Positions 15,995 to 24,912 of a stretch of DNA of 64,000 bases are shown here, piece after piece. The translations under genes and the position numbers were made by a program. Origin of the DNA: Thermomicrobiales bacterium (GTDB lineage Bacteria > Chloroflexota > Chloroflexia > Thermomicrobiales > UBA6265); assembly GCA_041390825.1 (NCBI GenBank), contig JAWKPF010000022.1, positions 1 through 64,000 on the forward strand, read 5' to 3'. The notes below the pieces were generated by a model. That model made no database searches. It was not told where the DNA came from and worked only from the letters and a program-made list of their open reading frames with translations. Within the stretch, counting starts at the first letter, position 1. The number at the start of each line of letters is the position of its first letter.

Positions 15995-16693
15995 CTAATA
16001 GACAATTTCCGCCCGAAGGCCGCGACTATCCCGCTCTTCTTTCGCTGGGAAACGTTCGAAGGATCCGTTTGCCCACCTTCTCGCGCTCCACGCTGCCGCG
16101 ATCGCGTCTAGTACATCATCGGGCTTTGCCCTGCGGACGCCAGTCATAACTTTCTCCCACTCAAGATCTTGAAGATCAATATTCTTCCTCAAGAGCTCTA
16201 TCCGCTGCAGATAGCCCGGTCCACTATGTTTCGAAGCACAGACATCTTTCTTGTTGTTCATCGCCCAAAAGCAAATCTCGGGGTGCACCTCGATTACTCG
16301 GGACTGGAACTCGGGAATCACGATGCCGTCGACCTCTGCGACTTTGCGATAGATCCCAAACGCCTGAGCTGAGATTCCCTTGCCAAATTGGTTTTTCGAA
16401 TCTTCGTTCGTGGTGTGATAGTCAGTTCGATTGACATAACTGCGGTACGGTGCCGGAAAGACGCTCGACTTTCGGCAGATCAGCGCTGCCCGCGCTTCGA
16501 TATCGCATTTGCGAGAACCATCGATCAATCCGATAGGAATGTCCACCGCGATGGCCTTGGCCAGTTTCTCGGGATATGCCGACAAAACTTCCGTGAATGA
16601 AGCGAAAACTTTGAGCTGGATAGTCTTCTTGCGAGTGTTCCACTCCGCAGCCACCCAACCGCCCCTGCAACCGTCCACACCAACTACGAACAT
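15995..16693 (-). CDS. DUF429 protein (predicted RNase H-like)
   Basis: 232 residues. MFVVGVDGCRGGWVAA at the N-terminus, AVDIPIGL with acidic residues, VFPAPYRSYV, and VHPEICFWAM are the conserved blocks of DUF429, a family with a predicted RNase H fold and no firm function. ATG 16693 has GGAGG upstream. Codon use is visibly more A/T-rich than the neighbours (many AAG/AAA/ATT/AAT codons), and it sits on the opposite strand between the two halves of a UxaA dehydratase. Both points suggest recent insertion by transfer, but no inverted repeats or integrase are seen. Confidence 0.75.
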   Translation of the reverse strand: MFVVGVDGCRGGWVAAEWNTRKKTIQLKVFASFTEVLSAYPEKLAKAIAVDIPIGLIDGSRKCDIEARAALICRKSSVFPAPYRSYVNRTDYHTTNEDSKNQFGKGISAQAFGIYRKVAEVDGIVIPEFQSRVIEVHPEICFWAMNNKKDVCASKHSGPGYLQRIELLRKNIDLQDLEWEKVMTGVRRAKPDDVLDAIAAAWSARRWANGSFERFPAKEERDSRGLRAEIVY

Positions 16694-16779
16694 GATCCAG
16701 CCTCCACATGCGGTTACTTGACATCTATCGGGATAGACTACGGCTTTCAGGCAATACGTTCTCGTCAAGAGGGTTGCGC

Positions 16780-17964
16780 ATGACCGTCACCGTCGACGCT
16801 CCAATCGACCTCTCCACCATCACTATCGAGGGTTTCGGGCGTGCTGATGGACAGGTCGGCATCCGCAATCGGCTGCTGGTGTTGTTCACCGTTGTCTGTG
16901 CGGAAGAAGTCTCGCGCCGGATTGCCTGGCAACTCGAAGATGCGGTCGTCGCGGGGTGGCGCGACTGCCTTCCCGATGCCGGCGCGCAACGCAAGATGAT
17001 CCGCATCGCGCAGAACCCCAATATTGGCGGCGTGCTGGTCCTTTCGCTCGGGTGCGAATGTTCCGATGCCCCAGGCATCGCTAAAGCCATCGCCGAATCG
17101 GGCAAACCGACTGAACTCATCTCGATCCAGGCCGAAGGAGGCACCAGGAATGCCATAGCGAAGGGTATCGAGCTCGGCCGCGCCATGCTGGCGCGAAATG
17201 TCGAGCGCGTTGCCATCCCGTTTTCGGACTTGATCGTCGGGGTGGAGTGTGGCGGTTCGGACACCACGTCCGGGATTGCAGCCAACCCTGCCGTCGGCGC
17301 AGCCGCGGATCGAATCGTGGCCAACGGGGGAACGGTCGTTTTCGAAGAAACCAATGAGTTGTTGGGTTGTGAATCCACCCTGAGCAAGCGGGCGGCAGAC
17401 TCCGACGTCCGCCGCGAGATCCTGCGCTCCATCGAGATCGCCCGCGAATGGGGCGACCGCACCGGTCAGCGCGCCATCAGCTCCGGCAACATCGAAGGCG
17501 GTCTCACCACCATCGAGGAGAAATCGCTTGGCGCGGTCTGCAAGGCTGGCTCGTCGCCGGTCGTCGGAGTGCTCAACGGTGGCGAATGGGAGCGCCCGGC
17601 GCAGCCAGGATTGCATCTACTCGCGCCCTACTACGTGCAGGAAGGCGGCTGGACCGGGGCAGGCACGATCAGCGATCCCAATGGCGTCACCGAGCTTGCA
17701 AGCTGTGGCGCGCACCTCGTGGTGTTCACCACTGGACGCGGAACGGTCACCGGCTCGGGTATCGTTCCGGTCATCAAGGTCTGCGGCAATCCAGAAACGT
17801 ATGCACGCATGAGCGACAACATGGATGTGAATGCTGGCGCGATCGTCGAAGGCCGCAAGTCGATTGCCGAGGTGGGCGAGGAAATCCTTTCCCGAATCGC
17901 TGCCACCGCTCAGGGCGAACTGACCCGCGCCGAGGATCTCGGTCACTTCGAGTTTCATATCTAG
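16780..17964 (+). CDS. UxaA-family dehydratase large subunit (altronate/galactarate type)
   Basis: 394 residues of the GD_AH_C catalytic domain. It shows FGRADGQVGIRNRLLVL, VLSLGCECSD, VGVECGGSDTTSGIAANP, GNIEGGLTTIEEKSLGAV and VVFTTGRGTVTGSGI. The cysteines in GCEC and ECGGSD would bind the iron centre of this Fe-dependent family. It lacks the N-terminal SAF domain, which is supplied by the gene at 15604. ATG 16780 follows AGAGGG. It likely dehydrates D-altronate, galactarate or a related sugar acid to a 2-keto-3-deoxy acid; the precise substrate is unknown. A second, full-length paralogue is at 19452. Confidence 0.83.
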   Translation: MTVTVDAPIDLSTITIEGFGRADGQVGIRNRLLVLFTVVCAEEVSRRIAWQLEDAVVAGWRDCLPDAGAQRKMIRIAQNPNIGGVLVLSLGCECSDAPGIAKAIAESGKPTELISIQAEGGTRNAIAKGIELGRAMLARNVERVAIPFSDLIVGVECGGSDTTSGIAANPAVGAAADRIVANGGTVVFEETNELLGCESTLSKRAADSDVRREILRSIEIAREWGDRTGQRAISSGNIEGGLTTIEEKSLGAVCKAGSSPVVGVLNGGEWERPAQPGLHLLAPYYVQEGGWTGAGTISDPNGVTELASCGAHLVVFTTGRGTVTGSGIVPVIKVCGNPETYARMSDNMDVNAGAIVEGRKSIAEVGEEILSRIAATAQGELTRAEDLGHFEFHI

Positions 17965-17972
17965 CCCGAAGA

Positions 17973-18029
17973 GTCCTGGGTCCTGAGAATCCCAACTCGT
18001 CTCAGGGCGAAGGGCTCAGAACCCAGGAC
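17973..18029 (+). other. Long imperfect hairpin behind the UxaA large-subunit gene
   Basis: GTCCTGGGTCCTGAG (17973-17987) pairs with CTCAGAACCCAGGAC (18015-18029), 14 of 15 positions, with a 27-base loop. There is no T-run, and the RraA gene starts 21 bases later. It may be a processing site, attenuator or dispersed palindromic repeat; the element ACCCAGGACC recurs at 36002-36011. Confidence 0.55.
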
Positions 18030-18050
18030 CAAACAAGGAGCGATTTCTTC

Positions 18051-18722
18051 GTGCCCACTACCGACCGCCGCGAGCTTTTCGACAAGATGGCGAACGACCT
18101 CTACGTTGCCGTGATTTCCGACATCCTCGACTCGCTGGGGTTTCGCGATCAGGTGCTGGAGTCGAACATCCAACCGATCGACCCGCTCGATCGACGGGTG
18201 TTGGTCGGGACGGCCCATACCATTCTCATGGCTCCCATCTATGAAATGAAACCCGAGCCGTACACCAGAATCATTGCTGCCATCGACGCGCTTCAGCCGG
18301 GAAATGTCGGCGTGGTCGCCACGAGCGGACTTGCGAGCGCCGCCTACTGGGGCGAGCTCTTCTCGAATGCTGCGCTCGGCCGTGGCGCGCGTGGCATGCT
18401 GCTCGATGGGTACCATCGCGACACCCGCAAGATCCTCGACCTGGGATTCCCAGTCTTCTCCACGGGCGCGCGTCCCTTCGACGCCGCCGGCAGAACGCAG
18501 TGCATCGATTTCGATTGCCCGGTCGTATGCGGCGGGGTCAAGGTCTACCCGGGTGACATCGTGTTTGCCGAAATCGACGGAATCGCGGTCATTCCGGCGG
18601 CGGTTGCGGACGAATGTGTCGCCAAGGCATTCGAGAAAGTCGCGACCGAAGACCGTGCGCGCGACGATCTGCGTGATGGCGCTCTGCTGAGTGAGGTCTG
18701 GAATCGGTATCGTGTGCTCTAG
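18051..18722 (+). CDS. RraA/HMG-aldolase family protein
   Basis: 223 residues. The family signature GARGMLLDGYHRDTRKI with the Arg-Asp pair, followed by GFPVFSTG, and the late PGDIVFAEIDGIAVIP block, mark the RraA-like fold shared by 4-hydroxy-4-methyl-2-oxoglutarate/oxaloacetate aldolases. In sugar-acid clusters such proteins often act as aldolases or decarboxylases on keto-acid products. Start GTG 18051 follows AAGGAG by ten bases. Placed between two UxaA dehydratases, it probably handles a downstream keto acid; RNase E regulation is unlikely in this lineage. Confidence 0.78.
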   Translation: MPTTDRRELFDKMANDLYVAVISDILDSLGFRDQVLESNIQPIDPLDRRVLVGTAHTILMAPIYEMKPEPYTRIIAAIDALQPGNVGVVATSGLASAAYWGELFSNAALGRGARGMLLDGYHRDTRKILDLGFPVFSTGARPFDAAGRTQCIDFDCPVVCGGVKVYPGDIVFAEIDGIAVIPAAVADECVAKAFEKVATEDRARDDLRDGALLSEVWNRYRVL

Positions 18723-18779
18723 CAGCCGAGCGTCGGGACTTCCGCACGCGCCAGCCCGTCATTCAGAGAAAGGTCGAAC

Positions 18780-19217
18780 GTGACACCGCGAATGAGCGTC
18801 AGAGATCTGGCGCCGAATCTGTACGAAGGCGTCCTGAATCTCGAAAACCAGGTGCAGGCATCGAGTCTCGGATCGCAACTGATCCACCTGATCAAGTTGC
18901 GCGCCTCGCAGCTCAACCACTGCGCGTTCTGCGTGAACATGCATACCGAAGAATCGCTCGCGGATGGGGTCGATCCGCGCAAGCTCTATCTTCTGACGGT
19001 CTGGGAAGAAGCGACCGTCTATACCGAACGCGAACGCGCTGCTCTGGCGTGGACCGAGAGCGTGACGCTGGTCGCGGAAACCGGGGTGCCCGATGAGGCG
19101 TTCGAAGCGGTTCGGACTCAGTTCAGCGAAACGGAAGTTGCCGAGCTGACCGTGGCGATTGCCACGATCAATGTCTGGAACCGGATCGCGGTCAGTTCGC
19201 GTACCCCGCATTCCTAG
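18780..19217 (+). CDS. Carboxymuconolactone decarboxylase/AhpD-like protein
   Basis: 145-residue all-helical protein. HCAFCVNMHT carries the CxxC-x3-H pattern of the AhpD/CMD alkylhydroperoxidase-like group, preceded by LIHLIKLRASQLN. Members either reduce peroxides with the CxxC pair or act as small decarboxylases. The genomic place in a sugar-acid operon does not settle which. Start GTG 18780 has a weak AAAGGT upstream; ATG 18792 is an alternative. Confidence 0.75.
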   Translation: MTPRMSVRDLAPNLYEGVLNLENQVQASSLGSQLIHLIKLRASQLNHCAFCVNMHTEESLADGVDPRKLYLLTVWEEATVYTERERAALAWTESVTLVAETGVPDEAFEAVRTQFSETEVAELTVAIATINVWNRIAVSSRTPHS

Positions 19218-19451
19218 GGGCGGCGCGTCGCTTCCGGCGTTTCCGCTCGTGGGGAATTGGTTCGTCTCTCGGCTTCCCGCGGCCGGCTTGCGGGCGCGAA
19301 CCCAGAGGGTCTTGCCGTCACTCGCATGCCGGCGCCTGCACTCATGGATGGGCAAGCGACGCCCCTGAGTCATGGGTTTGGCGTACTCTATGCGTCTACG
19401 ACGCATTGCCCGAGTCCGCCCTTGGGGCGTGGCCCGTTCGGAGAATTCCAC
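19218..19451 (+). other. Intergenic leader before the full-length UxaA gene
   Basis: 234 bases with no convincing gene, no clear sigma-A promoter and no hairpin with T-run. The weak GGAG at 19440-19443 serves the next start. Confidence 0.4.
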
Positions 19452-21044
19452 ATGAGCTCGAACCAGATGAGTACCGGTGCGATCAGCCTCGAAAAGGCGC
19501 CAAAGGATCCGGTCGCCCTTGCCTCCGTGGCGGTTCTCCTGCATCCCGATGACGAGGTGGCGGTCGCCAAGTCGTCGTTGCTGCCCGGCACCCAGTTGAT
19601 CCTGAACGATGGTTCGATCCTGCGGATCGGGCAGATGATCCCTGTGGGTCATAAGTTCGCGCTGCGCGACGTGCCGTACGACGGTGTGATCCACAAATAT
19701 GGTCAGATCATCGGATTTGCCACCCAGGACATCTCCGCCGGTCAACACGTTCATAACCACAACATGGGCATCAAGGAGCTGGAGCTGGACTACGCGTTCA
19801 GCCAGGACTACGAACCGGTCGAGTTGGCGCCGGAAGCGGAACGCCGCACCTTCATGGGGTTCCGCCGGCCCGATGGGCGGGTGGGTACGCGCAACTATGT
19901 CGCCGTTCTGGCTTCGGTCAACTGCTCGTCGTCCGCGACGGTTCGCATCGCCGAGCACTTCGCCCAACCCGGCGCATTGGATGACTATCCGAATGTCGAT
20001 GGCGTCATCGCGTTGCCGCACAAAGGCGGGTGTGGCGCGCATATCGGATCGCGCGATCTCTACATCTTCCAGCGAACCCTGGCTGGCACCGTGCACCATC
20101 CCAATGTGGGCGGCTATGTGGTCCTCTCGTTGGGGTGCGAGGTCAATCAGCCGACTGACATGATCGATGCGACGCCGATGAAGGACGATGCGCCCTCGGT
20201 GCTCACGATTCAGACCGATGGTGGGTTCCTGAAAACAGTCGAAGCCGGGATCGAAGCAGTCAAGCGGATCTTGCCCCAGGCGAACGCGTATACGCGCGAG
20301 GAGGTGCCCGCATCCGAGCTGGTCGTGGCGTTGCAGTGCGGTGGTTCGGACGGCTGGTCGGGCGTGACTGCCAATCCCGGTCTGGGGAAGGCGGCGGATA
20401 TCGTCGTGAAGCAGGGCGGCACGGTTGTGCTGGGCGAGACGACCGAGGTCTATGGCGCCGAGCACCTGCTCACGCGCCGCGCGATCACACCGGAGGTGGG
20501 GCAGAAACTGATCGACTGCATTCATTGGTGGGAGGACTACACCTCCTACTTTGGCGGCAGCATCGACAACAACCCGTCTCCGGGCAACAAGCTGGGCGGT
20601 CTCTCGAACATCTATGAGAAGTCACTCGGCGCGGCGGCAAAGGCTGGGTCCACTCCGCTGAACCAGGTCGTCGGCTACGGTGAGCGGGTGACCGAGCGCG
20701 GGTTCGTGCATATGGACAGCCCCGGATACGACCCTGTTTCCGTGACCGGGCAGGTGGCCGGCGGATGCAATGTCGTCGTGTTCACGACCGGGCGAGGCTC
20801 GGCCTTTGGGTACAAGCCGGCGCCGAGCATCAAGATCGCCACGAACAGCATTCTCTACGCGAACCAGGAACCGGACATGGACATCAATGCCGGCAAGGTG
20901 CTGGATGGCATCACGCTCGACGAGCTCGGCGAAGAGATCTTCGAGAAGATCCTGGCCGTTGCTTCGGGTGAGAAGTCCAAGAGCGAAGCGGCAGGTGTGG
21001 GCCAGGAAGAATTCAACCCCTGGATTCTCGGGGCGATGCTCTAG
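19452..21044 (+). CDS. UxaA-family altronate/galactarate dehydratase, full length
   Basis: 530 residues with both domains in one chain. The SAF domain is near residues 40-110 (GHKFALRDV ... YGQIIGFAT ... HVHNHN), followed by the catalytic domain from FRRPDGRVGTRNYVAVL. Cys-containing blocks are GCEVNQP and LQCGGSDGWSGVTANP; the length matches galactarate/altronate dehydratases. It removes water from a C6 aldonate or aldarate to give a 2-keto-3-deoxy product. ATG 19452 is preceded by GGAGAATT. It is followed by the Lut genes and an FAH-family gene, forming a sugar-acid/lactate oxidation cluster. Substrate not certain. Confidence 0.85.
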   Translation: MSSNQMSTGAISLEKAPKDPVALASVAVLLHPDDEVAVAKSSLLPGTQLILNDGSILRIGQMIPVGHKFALRDVPYDGVIHKYGQIIGFATQDISAGQHVHNHNMGIKELELDYAFSQDYEPVELAPEAERRTFMGFRRPDGRVGTRNYVAVLASVNCSSSATVRIAEHFAQPGALDDYPNVDGVIALPHKGGCGAHIGSRDLYIFQRTLAGTVHHPNVGGYVVLSLGCEVNQPTDMIDATPMKDDAPSVLTIQTDGGFLKTVEAGIEAVKRILPQANAYTREEVPASELVVALQCGGSDGWSGVTANPGLGKAADIVVKQGGTVVLGETTEVYGAEHLLTRRAITPEVGQKLIDCIHWWEDYTSYFGGSIDNNPSPGNKLGGLSNIYEKSLGAAAKAGSTPLNQVVGYGERVTERGFVHMDSPGYDPVSVTGQVAGGCNVVVFTTGRGSAFGYKPAPSIKIATNSILYANQEPDMDINAGKVLDGITLDELGEEIFEKILAVASGEKSKSEAAGVGQEEFNPWILGAML

Positions 21045-21066
21045 TTTCGGGAGGGCACCCCGCGCC

Positions 21067-21657
21067 ATGACCGTTTCGCTATCGCCCGCGGAGGCAGTGC
21101 GAACCAACCAACTGGTCGAGGAGTTCACCGCGCGCATCAGCCCGCTCGGTGTCGAAGTCGTCCGAGCCTCGGGGATCGAGGATGCCGCCGATTTTCTGGT
21201 GCGGATCGTCCACGAGTCTGGCCAGAACCGCGCCATGATGTCTGGGGAGCTGCGTTCGACCGCTCCTGGGCTGATCGGCGCGGTGCGCAAACGCGGTGTC
21301 GAGGTCGAGGAAGTCACTACCCCCGAATCCGCGCTCGATGCGCCGGTTGGATTCGTGCTGGGCATGAACGCGGTGGCCGAAACCGGGAGCGTCCTGCTGG
21401 CCGAGCCGACCTTGTCCGACCGTGCGGTCGGCCTCTTGAGCCTGACATGCGTGCAGATCGTTCAGACCGAAATGCTGCTCCCCGGGCTGGATGAAGCGGG
21501 TGCTGTACTCAGGCGGCTCGCCTTGCGTCCCAACGGCGCCTATGCCTCTCTTTGCACCGGACCAAGCCGCACCGCGGATATCGAAATGTCACTGACGGTT
21601 GGAGTGCAGGGACCGGGCAAGGTCGCGGTGCTCTTCGTGGATGAGCTCTTTGCATGA
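21067..21657 (+). CDS. lutC: LUD-domain protein, LutC-type
   Basis: 196 residues. The LUD core is GMNAVAETGSVLL, then CTGPSRTADIEMSLTVGVQGPGKV and the C-terminal VLF. This matches LutC/YkgG, one of three proteins of the LutABC L-lactate dehydrogenase complex in the cytoplasm. The start ATG 21067 is 22 bases after the UxaA stop; GGGAGG lies 12 bases upstream. The stop overlaps the LutB-LutA fusion by ATGA, so both should be made together. Confidence 0.82.
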   Translation: MTVSLSPAEAVRTNQLVEEFTARISPLGVEVVRASGIEDAADFLVRIVHESGQNRAMMSGELRSTAPGLIGAVRKRGVEVEEVTTPESALDAPVGFVLGMNAVAETGSVLLAEPTLSDRAVGLLSLTCVQIVQTEMLLPGLDEAGAVLRRLALRPNGAYASLCTGPSRTADIEMSLTVGVQGPGKVAVLFVDELFA

Positions 21658-23870
21658 ACCACCCCGCGCTGGACGAGCGTATCGAGGAGCTCGAAGACGC
21701 AGCGTCTTTTCACGAGCGATATGAGCAAGCGCTGCACAATCCGAATCTCGCGCGCAACATCGGCACCTATCAACGAAACTGGCGCGGCACACGGGACCGG
21801 TCTCTCGAGGAGATCGACTTCGAGCAACTCCGCGTCAAGTTCAAGGGCATCAAGACCCATGTCACCGATGAGCTCGACGCGTTCCTGGCCCAATTCACCG
21901 AGCAAGCCGAACGTACCGGCGCGAAGGTTCACACCGCACGCACCGCAGCGGACGCGGTCGATCTCGTGCGCCAAATCTGCGAGCAGCATGGCACGAAGCT
22001 GATCGTCAAATCGAAATCGATGGTCAGTGAAGAGGTCGAGCTCAATCACGCGCTGGAGCCCTTTGGCATCGACGTGGTCGAAACCGACCTGGGTGAATGG
22101 ATCGTGCAGAAGGGGCACGAACGGCCGAGCCATATCGTCGGGCCGGCGCTCCATCTCGGCCGGCGGCAAGTTGGTGAGCTCCTGAACAAGGTGCTCGACA
22201 AGCCGGTTTCGCTGGAGGACATCCCCGAGCAGGTCCGCACGATTCGCGATGTCATTCGGCCTGCCTTCTTCGAGGCTGGTGTTGGCATGACCGGCGCGAA
22301 TGCGCTCATTGCCGAATCCGGTACGGTCATGATCGTCACGAACGAGGGCAACGGCCGGTTGTCTGGTTCGATTCCCCCGGTGCATATCGTGCTTGCTGGC
22401 ATCGAGAAACTGGTTCCGACCTTCGACGATGCGATGACGCAACTCCGGCTCTTGAGCCGCAGCGCCACCGGGCAGCGCCTGACCGTCTACACCACCTTCA
22501 TGACTGGTCCCACCGAGGGCCACGAAATGCACATCATCCTGGTCGACAACGGGCGCCGCATGATGCGTTCCATGCCGGAGTTCGTTGAGGCGCTGCATTG
22601 CATTCGGTGCGGCGCGTGCTCGAACGTTTGCCCGCCTTATGGCGAGGTGAGCGGGCATCTCTTCGGGCATATCTATTCCGGAGCGATCGGCCTCGTCGTT
22701 TCCGGCTTCCATCATGGCCTCGAGTCGATCGCGCGAGCGCAATCACTTTGCCTCTCCTGCAACGCCTGTGAGACGGTTTGCCCGGCCAATATCCCGCTGC
22801 CACAGCAGATTCTCGATGTGCGCAAGATGGTGGCGGAAGCCAACGGCATGAACCCGAAGAAGGAGGCCGTGCTCGAGGTCTACTCGCGCCCATGGGCATT
22901 CGACGCGGCGACACGCCTGGGCGGGCGCTTTTCTGGGCCAATCTCGCGCAACGGGCTAGTTCGCAACCGCAAACTGCCGATCGTCAACCGGCAAACCCGC
23001 TGGCGCAGCTTGCCGGTTCCCGCCCCGAGACCGCTACAGGACCTGGTGCCGACCGGATCATTCGAGGAAGCTCAGCAACCGAGAATTCCGAGCGATGTCG
23101 CCGGAAAGACAGTTGCTCTCTTCCCGGGCTGCATGACCGACCGGCTCTATCCGGAGCAGGGAATGGCAATTGTGCAGACCATGCGGGCGCTCGGTGTGAA
23201 GCTGGTCTATCCTGGCGGACTCAACTGTTGCGGACTGCCAGCCAGCAATATGGGCGATGACGCAAAAGCCAAGAAGATGGCGCAGGAGACCATCATCGCG
23301 CTCGAAAACGCCATTGCGCGCACCTCGGCCGATTACGTCGTCTCCGGTAGCGCGAGCTGTGTGGCCATGCTGACCCAGGACTACCTGCATATCTTCCGCA
23401 ACGAGCTGACCTGGCAAGCCCGCGCCGAGGCGCTGGCGGCCAAGGTGATGGACTTCACCTCGTTCCTCGTCAATGTTGCGAGGATTCCGGCTGGGACGCT
23501 CGCGTCGGACACCGTGACGCCAGTCGTGACGTATCACGACTCGTGCCAGGGACTCAACGCGCTCGGCATCTCGTCCGAGCCACGCGAGGTGCTGGTCGAT
23601 CTCCTGGGGTGCGAACTGCGCGAGCTCGACGGGAACCGCACCTGTTGCGGGTTTGGCGGCTCGTTCAGCTTCGACTATCCGGAGATTGCCGAACGTCTGA
23701 TGAAGCGCAAACTCGACAATGCCCAGGCCACCGATGCGCCTCTCGTCGTCACCGATAACCAGGGATGCATCATGCATCTGCGCGGTGGCGCCGATGCCGA
23801 GGGCCGCGACATCAAGGTCGCTCATATCGCGGAACTCGTTGCTGCCCGCGTGGCGCAGTTGAAGGATTGA
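21654..23870 (+). CDS. LutB-LutA fusion, Fe-S lactate oxidation protein
   Basis: 738 residues. Residues about 65-300 form a LUD domain (MTGANALIAESGTVMIVTN). Two 4Fe-4S motifs follow near 316-328 (CIRCGACSNVC) and 365-377 (CLSCNACETVC), as in LutB. After a LutB-like tail, the last 250 residues are a LutA-like pair of CCG domains: FPGCMTD near 490, NCCGLPAS near 523, YHDSCQG near 628, RTCCGFGG near 662. LutA and LutB are normally separate proteins (about 240 and 475 residues), so this is a fusion. With LutC it should oxidise L-lactate to pyruvate or a related hydroxy acid, feeding electrons to the respiratory chain. Confidence 0.85.
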   Translation: MNHPALDERIEELEDAASFHERYEQALHNPNLARNIGTYQRNWRGTRDRSLEEIDFEQLRVKFKGIKTHVTDELDAFLAQFTEQAERTGAKVHTARTAADAVDLVRQICEQHGTKLIVKSKSMVSEEVELNHALEPFGIDVVETDLGEWIVQKGHERPSHIVGPALHLGRRQVGELLNKVLDKPVSLEDIPEQVRTIRDVIRPAFFEAGVGMTGANALIAESGTVMIVTNEGNGRLSGSIPPVHIVLAGIEKLVPTFDDAMTQLRLLSRSATGQRLTVYTTFMTGPTEGHEMHIILVDNGRRMMRSMPEFVEALHCIRCGACSNVCPPYGEVSGHLFGHIYSGAIGLVVSGFHHGLESIARAQSLCLSCNACETVCPANIPLPQQILDVRKMVAEANGMNPKKEAVLEVYSRPWAFDAATRLGGRFSGPISRNGLVRNRKLPIVNRQTRWRSLPVPAPRPLQDLVPTGSFEEAQQPRIPSDVAGKTVALFPGCMTDRLYPEQGMAIVQTMRALGVKLVYPGGLNCCGLPASNMGDDAKAKKMAQETIIALENAIARTSADYVVSGSASCVAMLTQDYLHIFRNELTWQARAEALAAKVMDFTSFLVNVARIPAGTLASDTVTPVVTYHDSCQGLNALGISSEPREVLVDLLGCELRELDGNRTCCGFGGSFSFDYPEIAERLMKRKLDNAQATDAPLVVTDNQGCIMHLRGGADAEGRDIKVAHIAELVAARVAQLKD

Positions 23871-23957
23871 TTTCGGCCAACGAAAAACGTCCTCGGGCCA
23901 GTGGCTCCGGGCGAACCTGACCGTTTGGCTCCAACCTATCGTCGAGGGAGGTCTCGC

Positions 23958-24824
23958 TTGTCACTTTGCATCTACCAGATTGGCGCGGACGGTAAGCCGC
24001 TGTTCGGACTTATCGATGGCAAGAAGGTCATCGATATCGAGGCCGCGGGCGGACCGGCATCGCTGGGCGTGGCGCTGCAACTTTCGAAGGCCGATCTCGA
24101 TATCGCGTTGGCTCGTGTCAAGGAAAGCGACCTACGCACGCCGCTGGCCGACGTCACACTCAAAGCGCCGATCGACTGGCAAGAGGTTTGGTGCGCCGGA
24201 GTGACCTATTCGCGCAGCCGCGACGCCCGTATGGAGGAATCGCGCGCCGAAGATGTCTACGACCGGGTCTACGAGGCTGATCGACCGGAGCTCTTTTTCA
24301 AAGGGATGCGTTTCCGGGTCGCCGGTCCAGGAGAAGAGATCGCGGTCCGCAGCGACAGCACATGGGACGTACCCGAGCCAGAATGCGCCCTGGTCATCAA
24401 CAGCGCTGGCGAGATCGTCGGCTACACCATTGGCAACGACGTTTCCTCTCGCAGTATCGAAGGCGAAAACCCGCTCTATCTCCCGCAAGCAAAGGTCTAC
24501 GACAAGGCGGCCGCGCTTGGTCCGGTCATCACGCTGGCATCGGAAATCGAGAATCCGAACGATCTTTCCATCGAGCTCGTCATCGAGCGGGACGGAGCGG
24601 TTGGGTTCCAGGGAACCACGAGCACCAATCAGCTCCATCGGACGTTCGAAGACCTGGTCGAGTATCTCTATCGAGACAACACCCACTACCACGGGGCTAT
24701 TCTCATGACCGGAACGGGGATCGTTCCGCCCTCGGACTTCTCGCTCGAAGCCGGCGATACCGTTTCGATCACTATCGAGGGTATCGGGACGTTGACCAAT
24801 CCAGTCGTCCGGCTGGGCAGATAG
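23958..24824 (+). CDS. Fumarylacetoacetate hydrolase family protein, keto-deoxy-sugar-acid dehydratase-like
   Basis: 288 residues. VWCAGVTYSRSRDARMEES, YDRVYEADRPELFFKG and AVRSDSTWDVPEPECALV place it in the FAH superfamily branch that includes 2-keto-3-deoxy-D-arabinonate dehydratase. Metal ligands are Glu140, Glu142 and Asp161. It probably dehydrates or cleaves a 2-keto-3-deoxy sugar acid made by the UxaA enzymes upstream. Start TTG 23958 has GGGAGG six bases upstream, and translation from 23901 would add an unlikely leader. Activity on a specific pentonate or hexonate is inference. Confidence 0.8.
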   Translation: MSLCIYQIGADGKPLFGLIDGKKVIDIEAAGGPASLGVALQLSKADLDIALARVKESDLRTPLADVTLKAPIDWQEVWCAGVTYSRSRDARMEESRAEDVYDRVYEADRPELFFKGMRFRVAGPGEEIAVRSDSTWDVPEPECALVINSAGEIVGYTIGNDVSSRSIEGENPLYLPQAKVYDKAAALGPVITLASEIENPNDLSIELVIERDGAVGFQGTTSTNQLHRTFEDLVEYLYRDNTHYHGAILMTGTGIVPPSDFSLEAGDTVSITIEGIGTLTNPVVRLGR

Positions 24825-24856
24825 GGGACGGAAGCGAGGTCAGGCGCCGTGCATTC

Positions 24857-24875
24857 GCCGGCGATTTGCGCCGGC
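24857..24875 (+). other. Short GC hairpin behind the FAH gene
   Basis: GCCGGCG (24857-24863) and CGCCGGC (24869-24875) pair over a 5-base loop, 33 bases after the FAH stop. There is no T-run, so it could be a weak Rho-type boundary only. Confidence 0.35.
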
Positions 24876-24912
24876 CGGATGGAGTCTTGTTAGGGAAACG
24901 GAGCGCGTCACA

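Noticed and set aside
18759..20525. A 588-codon minus-strand open frame across the AhpD-like and UxaA genes
   Set aside because: Crosses two well-supported plus-strand genes, low-complexity Arg/His composition, no motif. Antisense shadow.
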